Source: Mycolicibacterium baixiangningiae (GTDB lineage Bacteria > Actinomycetota > Actinomycetes > Mycobacteriales > Mycobacteriaceae). From it: a stretch of DNA of 64,000 nucleotides. Both the position numbers and the translations under genes were made by a program. The stretch lies in the NCBI RefSeq assembly GCF_016313185.1, contig NZ_CP066218.1, forward strand, positions 2,170,001-2,234,000, given 5' to 3'. The notes below the pieces were generated by a model. It did no database searches and was not told the origin of the DNA. It saw nothing but the letters and a program-made list of their open reading frames with translations. Positions 1 to 7,618 of this stretch are shown piece after piece. Numbering within the stretch: position 1 is the first letter of the stretch; each line of letters starts with the position of its first letter.

Positions 1-492
1 GTCGACGGCTCCACGCTGGTCGAGCGCGTGGTCGCCACGGTGAGTGAACGCAGCTCGCCGGTGTTCGTGATCGCCGCCCCGGGTCAGCCCCTTCCGGAGT
101 TGTCCGCGCAGGTTCTACGCGACGAGGTGCGCGGCGTCGGGCCGCTGTTGGCCACCGGGCGTGGCCTGCGCGCCGCCGCGCAGGCCGGCCACCGATGGGC
201 GTTCGTGTGCGCCGTCGACCTGCCGCATCTGACGATGGATTTCGTCGACGATCTCGCGGTGCCTGCCGCACGGCTCGGCGTCGACGTCGTGCTGCCCTGG
301 GACGGCCGCGACCACTACCTGGCGGCCATCTACCGCACGTCGCTCGCGGATCACATCTCGACCCTGGTGGCCGCCGGAGAGCGCAGTATGCGGGCTCTGG
401 TGGACACCGTCGACACCCAGCGGATCGTTATGCCCGAACAACGGGCGCTCACGAACGCGAACACCCCGGACGACCTACCCGTCGCGCCCTGA
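1..492 (+). CDS. mobA: MobA-like molybdenum cofactor guanylyltransferase, 3' part
   Basis: The frame is open from base 1 with no start visible, so this is the C-terminal part (163 codons) of a longer gene. MobA transfers GMP from GTP to molybdopterin cofactor in the cytoplasm. The visible residues fit the MobA nucleotidyltransferase fold: a [10 protein letters not shown] segment, [16 protein letters not shown], then [11 protein letters not shown], equivalent to the family's conserved metal-binding CDMP-type motif, and a closing NANTPDDL, where MobA proteins usually have N-(T/V)-N-T-P-E-D. The position just before rpfE-like genes matches Rv2453c in M. tuberculosis (recalled gene order). The N-terminal GTP-binding LxGGxSxRMG motif is outside the window. 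Confidence 0.85.
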   Translation, partial: VDGSTLVERVVATVSERSSPVFVIAAPGQPLPELSAQVLRDEVRGVGPLLATGRGLRAAAQAGHRWAFVCAVDLPHLTMDFVDDLAVPAARLGVDVVLPWDGRDHYLAAIYRTSLADHISTLVAAGERSMRALVDTVDTQRIVMPEQRALTNANTPDDLPVAP

Positions 493-515
493 CGTGTTCA
501 GCAAATTGTGGTCAT

Positions 516-533
516 AGACTAATTAGTTAGTCT
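516..533. promoter_or_regulatory. TetR-type operator-like palindrome
   Basis: AGACTAATTAGTTAGTCT has 7-bp inverted arms AGACTAA/TTAGTCT around TTAG. It closely resembles the perfect 18-bp palindrome at 30806-30823 beside the tetR gene. Which gene it would control is unclear. Confidence 0.45.
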
Positions 534-721
534 ATATTGTAATGCGTCGGTATTGGTCGCGGAATCCGCCATTTATCTGCTCGTGATCTTGAGCGTCGAA
601 TTATGCGTCGAGCCACATCAATTGCGACCATTGTCGGGATAAATGGGATCGGATCCGTTCGCGCCGTGCGGATCTCGGTGTCGGAATCCACCGGCACGCC
701 CGTCTCCGTATTCAGTGGAAG

Positions 722-747
722 CCGGCCCGATCGGGAAAATGGGCCGG
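722..747 (+). terminator. Possible terminator hairpin
   Basis: CCGGCCC and GGGCCGG pair across a 12-nt loop, followed after a short gap by CCTTTTC. It could end transcription from mobA or from an unrecognised short transcript. Weak evidence. Confidence 0.3.
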
Positions 748-1036
748 TACGGGCCTTTTCGCGCGCGTCAAACTCAACTGGGGTTCGCAGGACGACCGGA
801 GGCTCGGTGGTCCGATCCTGCCGTGGCAGAAGATAATTGGCCCATCTAGCGCATCTGGCCGCGACGCACGTGGACGGCGCGAGAACACGAATCACTTTGC
901 ACCGCAGTTCATTTCGCTTTAGTTCGGCAGTCGCCGGCGTTCGTACTCGCAGCGAACCGCTTCCCGATGAGATCTTGATGACCCGCCCCGGCGGCCTGCA
1001 CTAACCAGCTTTCTGCAGGTCAAACCTATTGAAGGC

Positions 1037-1074
1037 GTGGTCCACCTCACAAAAAGACCGTGATTTGACTCACG
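1037..1074. promoter_or_regulatory. CRP-like binding sites upstream of first rpf gene
   Basis: CGTGATTTGACTCACG (1059-1074) contains a perfect GTGA-N6-TCAC palindrome, the core recognised by CRP-family regulators, including mycobacterial CRP. A second, weaker copy (GTGG-N6-TCAC, 1037-1050) lies 23 bp upstream centre to centre. Mycobacterial CRP is known to control rpfA in M. tuberculosis. Its action here is inferred from the motif. Confidence 0.55.
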
Positions 1075-1399
1075 AAATGGCGTCACCACGCGCACTGGCG
1101 ACGCGCGCGTAGATAACTAGCTGACCTGCGTAATCGCACTGATGTAGGCGTCGTGATCAAGCTGTTATCTGCGGTGACCCCGGCGTTTGGCGGATATGAC
1201 TTCTGCGCGGGCGCTTTGTACGGTCCTCATCAGTTCCTCACCCGGAGCAAATAAATTCACAATCAAGACCAGCACGTGAGTGGGGCCGCGGACGGCGTGA
1301 TCGCCCAGCGGCCGTCGGGCCGATGCGCCCGGCGGAGCAGTCGAGCTCCCCCTGTCGCACCTGACCGAGACGGTGCGACCCAGCCCTCCCTGCCTGTGA

Positions 1400-1786
<387 letters not shown>

Positions 1787-1793
1787 TCTGGTC

Positions 1794-1842
1794 AAAGCCA
1801 TTTGAGGGGGCGGCGCCGGTCCGGCGCCGCCCCTTCGGCTTT
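1794..1842 (+). terminator. Terminator after rpf copy 1
   Basis: GGGGCGGCGCCGG (1807-1819) and its exact complement (1821-1833) form a very stable stem with a minimal loop. The stem is extended by outer arms AAAGCC (1794-1799) and GGCTTT (1837-1842), then TCTC. It sits 8 bases after the rpf stop codon. Confidence 0.75.
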
Positions 1843-1901
1843 CTCAGAGACCCATTACGCCAGATAAGTAACGATTAAAACTTCCGCAACCCTGGTAACA
1901 C

Positions 1902-1915
1902 GTGATCTTCCTCAC
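1902..1915. promoter_or_regulatory. CRP-like site upstream of second rpf gene
   Basis: GTGATCTTCCTCAC is a perfect GTGA-N6-TCAC palindrome, 81 bp before the ATG of the second rpf gene. It is the same motif class as at 1060-1073, which suggests shared control of the two tandem genes. Confidence 0.55.
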
Positions 1916-1995
1916 CCGACACACTGATCAACCGCATCGGGAGAGCGTTCTTCCACCGCGGGCCTTGTGTCACACGGTCGGGGAAGGACCGCACC

Positions 1996-2499
1996 ATGAT
2001 GAACATCCGCAACACTCTCATCCGAGGAATCTGGCTCACCGCACTCGGCGCGGCCTTCGCGCTGGTCCCGATGTTCCTGTCATCGGCCACCGCGACCGCG
2101 GACTCGGTCAACTGGGACGCGATCGCCGAATGCGAATCCAACGGCAACTGGTCGACGAACACCGGTAACGGGCATTTCGGCGGGCTGCAGTTCAAACCGG
2201 CCACCTGGTCGTCCAACGGTGGACGGGGTAACCCGGCCGCCGCATCGCGCGGTGAGCAGATCCGCGTCGCCGAGCGGGTGCTGGCCACCCAGGGGCTCAA
2301 GGCGTGGCCGAAGTGCGGTCCGCGCGGCGTCGCCGCCAGCGCCGCAGTGTGGAACACCACGCAGGCTCCGCGGACCGCGCCGCGTCCGACCACCGGTTGT
2401 GCCGCGGTCCGACCGGGCAGCCTGCTCGGCATCGTCGACCTCAGGCAGCTGTGCTCGATGGTGCTCAGCCCCCTGGGCGCATCGGCGCAGCCGCGCTGA
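1996..2499 (+). CDS. RpfE-like resuscitation-promoting factor, copy 2
   Basis: A second secreted Rpf enzyme, 167 residues, in tandem with copy 1. GGGAAGGA lies upstream of the ATG-ATG start. The signal peptide ends around TATADSV. The domain NWDAIAECESNGNW (catalytic E), GHFGGLQFKPATW, NPAAASRGEQIRVAERVL and AWPKCG spans residues about 37-110. Unlike copy 1 it has a C-terminal extension of some 55 residues with Pro/Thr-rich stretches and two cysteines, resembling the tail of M. tuberculosis RpfC. Its last 35 bp overlap the 3' end of the convergent VOC gene. The adjacent copies probably arose by duplication. Confidence 0.9.
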   Translation: MMNIRNTLIRGIWLTALGAAFALVPMFLSSATATADSVNWDAIAECESNGNWSTNTGNGHFGGLQFKPATWSSNGGRGNPAAASRGEQIRVAERVLATQGLKAWPKCGPRGVAASAAVWNTTQAPRTAPRPTTGCAAVRPGSLLGIVDLRQLCSMVLSPLGASAQPR

Positions 2500-3103
2500 A
2501 CTCGTTGCCCTGCGGATCGACCAGGGCGCCGTCGGACAGGCGCGTCGCACCGGCGGCCAGCAGGTCGTCGGCTGGCGCCGTCAGTGACCAGCGCCAGCGG
2601 TTCGGCCCGGCGCGCGGGTCCTCGACGCGGACGAATTTCCAGACGATGTCTCCCCAGCCGGCGCAGTCGTAGAGCCAGCGGGGTGTCTGATCCGGACCCG
2701 GGCCGATCCGGGCCCCCACCCGCGCCGCCCACCATGAGGCCAACTCCTCCGGCCGGTCGCTGTCGGTGCACACCGCGAAGACCCGCGCGGGAGCCCGGCC
2801 CCCCGCCGGCTTGCCGGGGAACGCGCAGAACTCGTTTCCCTCGACGTCGGCAAGTGTCACCCAGTCGGGAAGGTGCTCGGCGAGTACCCGGGCGCCGAGG
2901 GCGAGCAGCCGATCGATGGCCTGATCGTCCGGGCCGACCGCCACGTCGAGGTGTACCCGGTTCTTCACGGTCTTCGGGCCGCGCTGCGGCACGAACCGCA
3001 GCAGGCGCCGCTGTTCGTTCGAGCCCAGGACGGCCGACCAGAACGCCCCGACGGCGGCGGGGTCGGCGGCGTCGACCACCAGCGGGCCCAGCGTGGCAGT
3101 CAT
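2465..3103 (-). CDS. VOC (glyoxalase-like) family protein, two modules
   Basis: A 212-residue protein with two vicinal-oxygen-chelate-like repeats: LGPLVVDAADPAAVGAFWSAVLG... and VFAVCTDSDRPEELASWWAARVG.... Each ends in a (D)xxGNEF motif (ADVEGNEFCAFPG, VDPQGNEFSAA) typical of the glyoxalase-like domain family. Start ATG at 3103 overlaps the stop of the upstream monooxygenase (ATGA), so the two are translationally coupled. Substrate unknown. The frame stays open upstream, but that arginine-rich translation is the shadow of the monooxygenase gene. Confidence 0.75.
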   Translation of the reverse strand: MTATLGPLVVDAADPAAVGAFWSAVLGSNEQRRLLRFVPQRGPKTVKNRVHLDVAVGPDDQAIDRLLALGARVLAEHLPDWVTLADVEGNEFCAFPGKPAGGRAPARVFAVCTDSDRPEELASWWAARVGARIGPGPDQTPRWLYDCAGWGDIVWKFVRVEDPRAGPNRWRWSLTAPADDLLAAGATRLSDGALVDPQGNEFSAAAPMRPGG

Positions 3104-4254
3104 TCGGGGAGGGCGAACGCCGAGCGGGCGGCGATCGACGCGAGGTGCCGGCCCACGACGGCTTCGGGAACCAGCACCGTCGCCCGGCTCGCCAGCGCGC
3201 TCAGGACGGCGGGGCGGAGGTTGACGACGCGTCCGATCAGCTGGGACTCCCTGACGAGTGCCTGCACCCGGGGGCGGCGGAAGCGCGCGAACCGGGCGAA
3301 CGCGGTCGGGAGGTCGTCGTCGACCTGCGCCACGAACCGAGCCAGGACCGCGGCGTCTTCGAGGCCCTGACATCCGCCCTGGCCCAGGTGTGGCCGCATC
3401 GGATGCGCCGCGTCACCGACCAGCGTGACCGGGCCCCGCGACCACACCCGCACCTGGTCGCGGTCGTAGAGGTCGTTGCGCAGCACGTCGCCGGCACCGG
3501 TGGCGGCCAGCAGGGACGGAATCGGCTCGGCCCAGTCGCGGTACTTCCCTCGTAGGTAGGCCAGCTCGCCCTGAGGCATCGCGCCGCCCTCGGCGGTGCG
3601 TTCGGTGGCGAACCAATAGGTGTGGTCGGGTCCCAGGGGGACATGGCCCACCTCGGTGCCCACGCCGAGCGTTTGGCCGGCCAGCTCGGGTGCGAGGCGG
3701 TGGGCCGCGATGCCCCGCCATGCTGTGTAGCCCGCGTACCGGTGCCGCAGCGGGCCGTTGAGATGGCGGGCCACCGTCGAGCCGACGCCGTCGGCCCCGA
3801 TCAGCCCGGCCGCTTCGTGCACCGAGCCGTCCGACAGCGTGACCCGCACTTCGCCTGCCGTCGTCGTGGTGATGTCGCGGGCCGCGACTCCGCTCCGGAC
3901 GGTCTCGGGTGCCAGCGCGCCGGCCAGGATCCGGGTGAGGTCGGCGCGCCGGGTCACCACCAGCGGTTCCCCCAGCGCGCGCACCATCCGGTCGGCCGAC
4001 GGCCGGCGCAGCCACGCGCCGTCGTGCCACCGCACTGCGCCTGCGGTCACCCGGCCGCCGGAGGCGCGCACCGCATCACCCAGGCCGAACGCGTCCAGGG
4101 CCGCGAGCGCGTTGGGCCAGATGCTGATGCCCGCGCCGGCAGTGGTGTCCGCCTTCTCCTCGACGACCGTGACGGTGTGACCGAGCTGCTGCAATGCCAC
4201 CGCGGTGGCAAGGCCGGCGATGCCCGCACCCACGACGAGGATCTGCTGCGACAT
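3100..4254 (-). CDS. FAD-dependent monooxygenase
   Basis: A 384-residue group A flavoprotein monooxygenase (aromatic hydroxylase type), using NAD(P)H and O2 on an unknown substrate. The N-terminal dinucleotide motif VVGAGIAGLATAVAL is followed by VVEEKADTTAGAGISIWPNAL. RADLTRIL precedes the middle domain with GADGVGSTVARHL (DG motif), and the C-terminal FAD motif is GDAAHPMRPHLGQGGCQGLEDA. It is the first gene of a two-gene minus-strand unit with the VOC protein and is divergent from the S9 peptidase. It resembles 6-hydroxynicotinate or zeaxanthin epoxidase-like oxidoreductases, but the substrate cannot be told from sequence. Confidence 0.85.
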   Translation of the reverse strand: MSQQILVVGAGIAGLATAVALQQLGHTVTVVEEKADTTAGAGISIWPNALAALDAFGLGDAVRASGGRVTAGAVRWHDGAWLRRPSADRMVRALGEPLVVTRRADLTRILAGALAPETVRSGVAARDITTTTAGEVRVTLSDGSVHEAAGLIGADGVGSTVARHLNGPLRHRYAGYTAWRGIAAHRLAPELAGQTLGVGTEVGHVPLGPDHTYWFATERTAEGGAMPQGELAYLRGKYRDWAEPIPSLLAATGAGDVLRNDLYDRDQVRVWSRGPVTLVGDAAHPMRPHLGQGGCQGLEDAAVLARFVAQVDDDLPTAFARFARFRRPRVQALVRESQLIGRVVNLRPAVLSALASRATVLVPEAVVGRHLASIAARSAFALPE

Positions 4255-4290
4255 CGGTCGAACCTAACGCGGTTGTGCTAATCACATGTC

Positions 4291-6294
4291 ATGGCGGCTT
4301 CCCCCTCCTCACCGTTCGCGGATCTAGACACCTATCTCGCGCTGCCGCGGGTGTCCGGGCTGGCGGTCTCTCCCGACGGGTCGCGGGTGGTGACGACGAT
4401 CAGCGAACTCGACGACACGCGTACGGCATTCGTCACCGCCGTCTGGGAACTGGACCCCGCCGGGGGACGCCCCGCCCGCCGCCTCACTCGCGGCGCGAAA
4501 GGGGAGCGGACGCCTGTGTTCACCGCGGGCGGCGATCTGCTGTTCCTCGCGTCGCGGCCGACCAAGGACTCCACCGTGGACGGGGATTCGCCGCCCGCGG
4601 CACTGTGGCGACTGCCCGCGGCCGGGGGTGAAGCGGTCGAGGAGTTCGCCCTGCCCGGTGGCGTCGGCGCGGTGCGCTGCGCGCGCTCCGCGGCCGTCAC
4701 CGTCGTCGGCGCGCCGCTGCTCGCCTCGGCCACCGACCTCGACGACGACAAACGACTGCGTGCGCTGCGCAAGGACAACAAGGTCTCCGCGGTCCTGCAC
4801 AGCGGATATCCCGTGCGCTACTGGGACCACGACCTCGGCCCCGATCGACCGCATCTGCTCGACGCCGCAGATGGCCGTGTCCTCACGCCCTCACCCGGCG
4901 ACAGCCTGCGCGAAGCCGAGTCCGACCTCAGCGACGACGGCCGTTTCCTCGTCACCTCCTGGCACGACCCGGCTCCCGGCGCGGCGATCCGCGGGACGCT
5001 GGTGCGCGTCGAGGTGGGCACCGGGGAGCGCACCACGGTGGCCGACGACCCCACGGCCGACCTGGGGAGTCCGGTGATCTCCCCGGACGGCAGTGCCGTG
5101 GCGTTCACCCGTGAGACCATCTCCACGCCCCTGCAGGCTCCGCGAATCACGCTGTGCTGCTTGAGGTTCGGCGCAGACATCCGGGAGTTGACGGCGGGCT
5201 GGGACCGCTGGCCGGCGTCGGTCACCTGGACGCGCGACGGGTCGGCGCTGGTGGTCACCGCCGACGACAACGGCCGCAGGCCGATCTTCCTCGTCGACCC
5301 GGACACCGGCGCGGTCACCAGGCTGACCGACGACGACTTCACCTACACCGACGTCACCACCGCGCCCGGCGGCGTCATCTACGCGCTGCGCGGCAACTAC
5401 GCCGCACCACAGCATCCGGTGCGCATCGACCCCGACGGCACCGTCACCGCCCTGCCGACCGTGGACGCCCCGCCGCTGCCGGGAACGCTGAGCGAGGTGA
5501 CCGCGACCGCCGCCGACGGCGTCGCGGTGCGGTCGTGGCTCGCGGTCCCCGAGGGCGCCGACGAGACGAACCCGGCGCCGCTGCTGCTGTGGGTGCACGG
5601 TGGGCCGTTGGGCAGCTGGAATGCCTGGCACTGGCGGTGGAATCCGTGGCTCATGGTGGCGCAGGGGTATGCGGTGCTGCTGCCCGACCCGGCACTGTCC
5701 ACCGGCTACGGCCAGGACTTCATCCAGCGGGGCTGGGGTGCCTGGGGCGCTGCGCCCTTCACCGACCTGATGGCGGCGACCGATGCGGCGATCGCCGACC
5801 CGCGCGTCGACGGGACACGCACGGCGGTGATGGGTGGGTCGTTCGGCGGTTACATGGCGAACTGGATCGCCGGGCACACCGACCGGTTCGACGCGATCGT
5901 CACCCACGCGAGTCTGTGGGCACTCGACCAGTTCGGCGCCACCACCGACGGCGCCTACTGGTGGGCGCGCGAGATGACTCCGGAGATGGCCGAACGCAAT
6001 TCGCCGCACCTCTTCGTGGAGAACATCGCCACGCCGATGCTGGTGATCCACGGCGACAAGGACTACCGGGTGCCGATCGGCGAGGCGTTGCGGCTCTGGT
6101 ACGAGTTGCTCACCAGGTCGCGGCTGCCTGCCGCGGACGACGGGGCAGGGCCGCACCGTTTCCTCTATTTCCCGTCGGAGAATCACTGGGTGCTCGCCCC
6201 GCAGCACGCCAAGCTCTGGTACCAGGTCGTCTTCGCCTTCCTGGCTCGCCACGTGCTCGGGCAGGACGCCGAGTGGCCCGAACTGCTCGGGTAG
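4291..6294 (+). CDS. S9 family prolyl oligopeptidase-like peptidase
   Basis: A 667-residue serine peptidase of the S9 (acylaminoacyl-peptidase/dipeptidyl) type. The N-terminal half carries beta-propeller-like repeats (LAVSPDGSRVVTT, SPVISPDGSAVAFT, VTWTRDGSALVVT). The C-terminal alpha/beta hydrolase has the nucleophile in GGSFGGYMANW (about S517), Asp in HGDKDYRVP (about D591) and His in SENHW (about H632), plus an oxyanion segment WVHGGPLGSW. No signal peptide, so probably cytoplasmic. ATG at 4291 gives the first plausible N-terminus (ASPSSPFADLDTYLALPRVSGLAVSPDG); no strong ribosome site is visible. Confidence 0.88.
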   Translation: MAASPSSPFADLDTYLALPRVSGLAVSPDGSRVVTTISELDDTRTAFVTAVWELDPAGGRPARRLTRGAKGERTPVFTAGGDLLFLASRPTKDSTVDGDSPPAALWRLPAAGGEAVEEFALPGGVGAVRCARSAAVTVVGAPLLASATDLDDDKRLRALRKDNKVSAVLHSGYPVRYWDHDLGPDRPHLLDAADGRVLTPSPGDSLREAESDLSDDGRFLVTSWHDPAPGAAIRGTLVRVEVGTGERTTVADDPTADLGSPVISPDGSAVAFTRETISTPLQAPRITLCCLRFGADIRELTAGWDRWPASVTWTRDGSALVVTADDNGRRPIFLVDPDTGAVTRLTDDDFTYTDVTTAPGGVIYALRGNYAAPQHPVRIDPDGTVTALPTVDAPPLPGTLSEVTATAADGVAVRSWLAVPEGADETNPAPLLLWVHGGPLGSWNAWHWRWNPWLMVAQGYAVLLPDPALSTGYGQDFIQRGWGAWGAAPFTDLMAATDAAIADPRVDGTRTAVMGGSFGGYMANWIAGHTDRFDAIVTHASLWALDQFGATTDGAYWWAREMTPEMAERNSPHLFVENIATPMLVIHGDKDYRVPIGEALRLWYELLTRSRLPAADDGAGPHRFLYFPSENHWVLAPQHAKLWYQVVFAFLARHVLGQDAEWPELLG

Positions 6295-6297
6295 TGT
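6292..6297 (+). promoter_or_regulatory. -10 box for a leaderless transcript
   Basis: TAGTGT ends 8 bases before the ATG at 6305, so transcription would begin at or next to the start codon. It overlaps the stop codon of the S9 peptidase gene. Confidence 0.45.
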
Positions 6298-6304
6298 CGA
6301 AATC

Positions 6305-7564
6305 ATGAGCCCGGCAGCGCAGCGTGAATTCGACATCATCGTCTACGGCGCCACTGGTTTCGTCGGAAAGCTGACCGCCGACTACCTGGCCCGCGCCGGT
6401 GGCGGCGCCCGGATCGCGCTGGCCGGCCGATCGCAGGACAAGTTGCTCAAGGTGCGTGACTCGCTGGGGGAGAGGGCCAAGGACTGGGAGCTGATCGCCG
6501 CCGACGCCTCGCAACCCTCGACGCTCAATGCGCTGGCCGCCCGCACCCGGGTGGTCATCACCACCGTCGGCCCGTACACCAAGTACGGTTTGCCGCTGGT
6601 CGCCGCATGCGCGGCCGCGGGGACCGACTACGCCGACCTGACCGGTGAGACCCCGTTCATTCGCGACAGCATCGACGGATACCACAAGCAGGCACTCGAC
6701 ACCGGTGCGCGAATCGTGCACTCGTGCGGATTCGATTCCATCCCTTCGGATCTCACCGTCTACGCGCTGCACCGCCGCATCGCCGACGACGGCGCGGGGG
6801 AGCTGGGTGACACGAGCCTGGTGGTGCGCACTTTCTCCGGCGGCGTCTCCGGCGGCACGCTCGCCTCGATGCTCGAGGTCATGAATACTGCGTCGACCGA
6901 CGCCGAGGTCCGCAGGCAGATGAACGACCCCTACACCCTCACCCCGGACCGCGGCGCCGAACCCGATCTGGGCGCCCAGCCCGACATCCGTTGGCGGCGC
7001 GGGTCGGAGATCGCCCCGGAACTCGCCGGCTACTGGACCTCGGCGTTCTTCATGGCCGGGGTGAACACGCGAATCGTGAGGCGCAGTAACGCCCTCTTCG
7101 GCTACGCGTACGGCCGGCGGTTCGAGTACTCGGAGGTGATGAGCGTCGGCCGGTCACCGGTGGCGCCCGCCGTCGCCGCCCTGGCCACCGCCGGCAACGC
7201 CGCCGTGATGGGGCTGGGTTCGCGGTACTTCCGCCGCCTGCCGCGCAAGCTCGTCGACCGGGTGATGCCCGCTCCGGGCACCGGGCCCAGCGAGCAGGCG
7301 CGGGAGAAGGGGCACTACACGGTCGAGACCTACACCACCACGACCACCGGTGCCCGCTACCTGGCACGGATGAGCCAGCAGGGTGACCCCGGTTACAAGG
7401 CCACGTCGGTGCTGCTGGGTGAGTGCGGTCTCGCGCTGGCGCTCGACCGCGACAAGCTGTCCGACCTGCACGGGGTCCTCACCCCGGCCGCGGCGATGGG
7501 CGACGCGCTGCTCGCGCGGTTCCCCGGTGCGGGTGTGTCCCTGGAGACCTCGCGGCTGGCGTGA
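6305..7564 (+). CDS. Saccharopine dehydrogenase-like NAD(P)-binding protein (Rv2449c-type)
   Basis: A 419-residue protein of the family that includes mycobacterial trans-acting enoyl reductases and saccharopine dehydrogenase-like oxidoreductases. Rossmann motif VYGATGFVGKLTADYLA at residues about 12-28, then ALAGRSQDKL, VVITTVGPYTKYGLPLVAACAAAGTDYADLTGE, and HSCGFDSIPSDL, all characteristic. The C-terminal half is the dimerisation/substrate region. Position immediately before valS matches Rv2449c. The true substrate is unknown; a role in lipid or polyketide reduction is inferred from the family only. The 3' intergenic region is 54 bp. Confidence 0.82.
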   Translation: MSPAAQREFDIIVYGATGFVGKLTADYLARAGGGARIALAGRSQDKLLKVRDSLGERAKDWELIAADASQPSTLNALAARTRVVITTVGPYTKYGLPLVAACAAAGTDYADLTGETPFIRDSIDGYHKQALDTGARIVHSCGFDSIPSDLTVYALHRRIADDGAGELGDTSLVVRTFSGGVSGGTLASMLEVMNTASTDAEVRRQMNDPYTLTPDRGAEPDLGAQPDIRWRRGSEIAPELAGYWTSAFFMAGVNTRIVRRSNALFGYAYGRRFEYSEVMSVGRSPVAPAVAALATAGNAAVMGLGSRYFRRLPRKLVDRVMPAPGTGPSEQAREKGHYTVETYTTTTTGARYLARMSQQGDPGYKATSVLLGECGLALALDRDKLSDLHGVLTPAAAMGDALLARFPGAGVSLETSRLA

Positions 7565-7606
7565 GCAGGGGTTGGGACCCGGGCGGTACGCAGCCTCGCC
7601 GCTCCC

Positions 7607-7612
7607 TAGAAT
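7607..7612 (+). promoter_or_regulatory. -10 box for a leaderless valS transcript
   Basis: TAGAAT ends 7 bases before the GTG at 7619, a spacing that puts the transcription start on the start codon. No Shine-Dalgarno sequence is present, which is consistent. Confidence 0.5.
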
Positions 7613-7618
7613 TGACCG

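Noticed and set aside
527..895. 122-codon minus-strand frame in the gap after mobA
   Set aside because: No recognisable domain, unusual composition and a stop inside the palindrome; kept only as a possibility in the gap description.
4891..6339. 482-codon minus-strand frame opposite the S9 peptidase
   Set aside because: Same kind of shadow; low-complexity Arg/Gly/Val translation, and the plus strand has a full catalytic triad.
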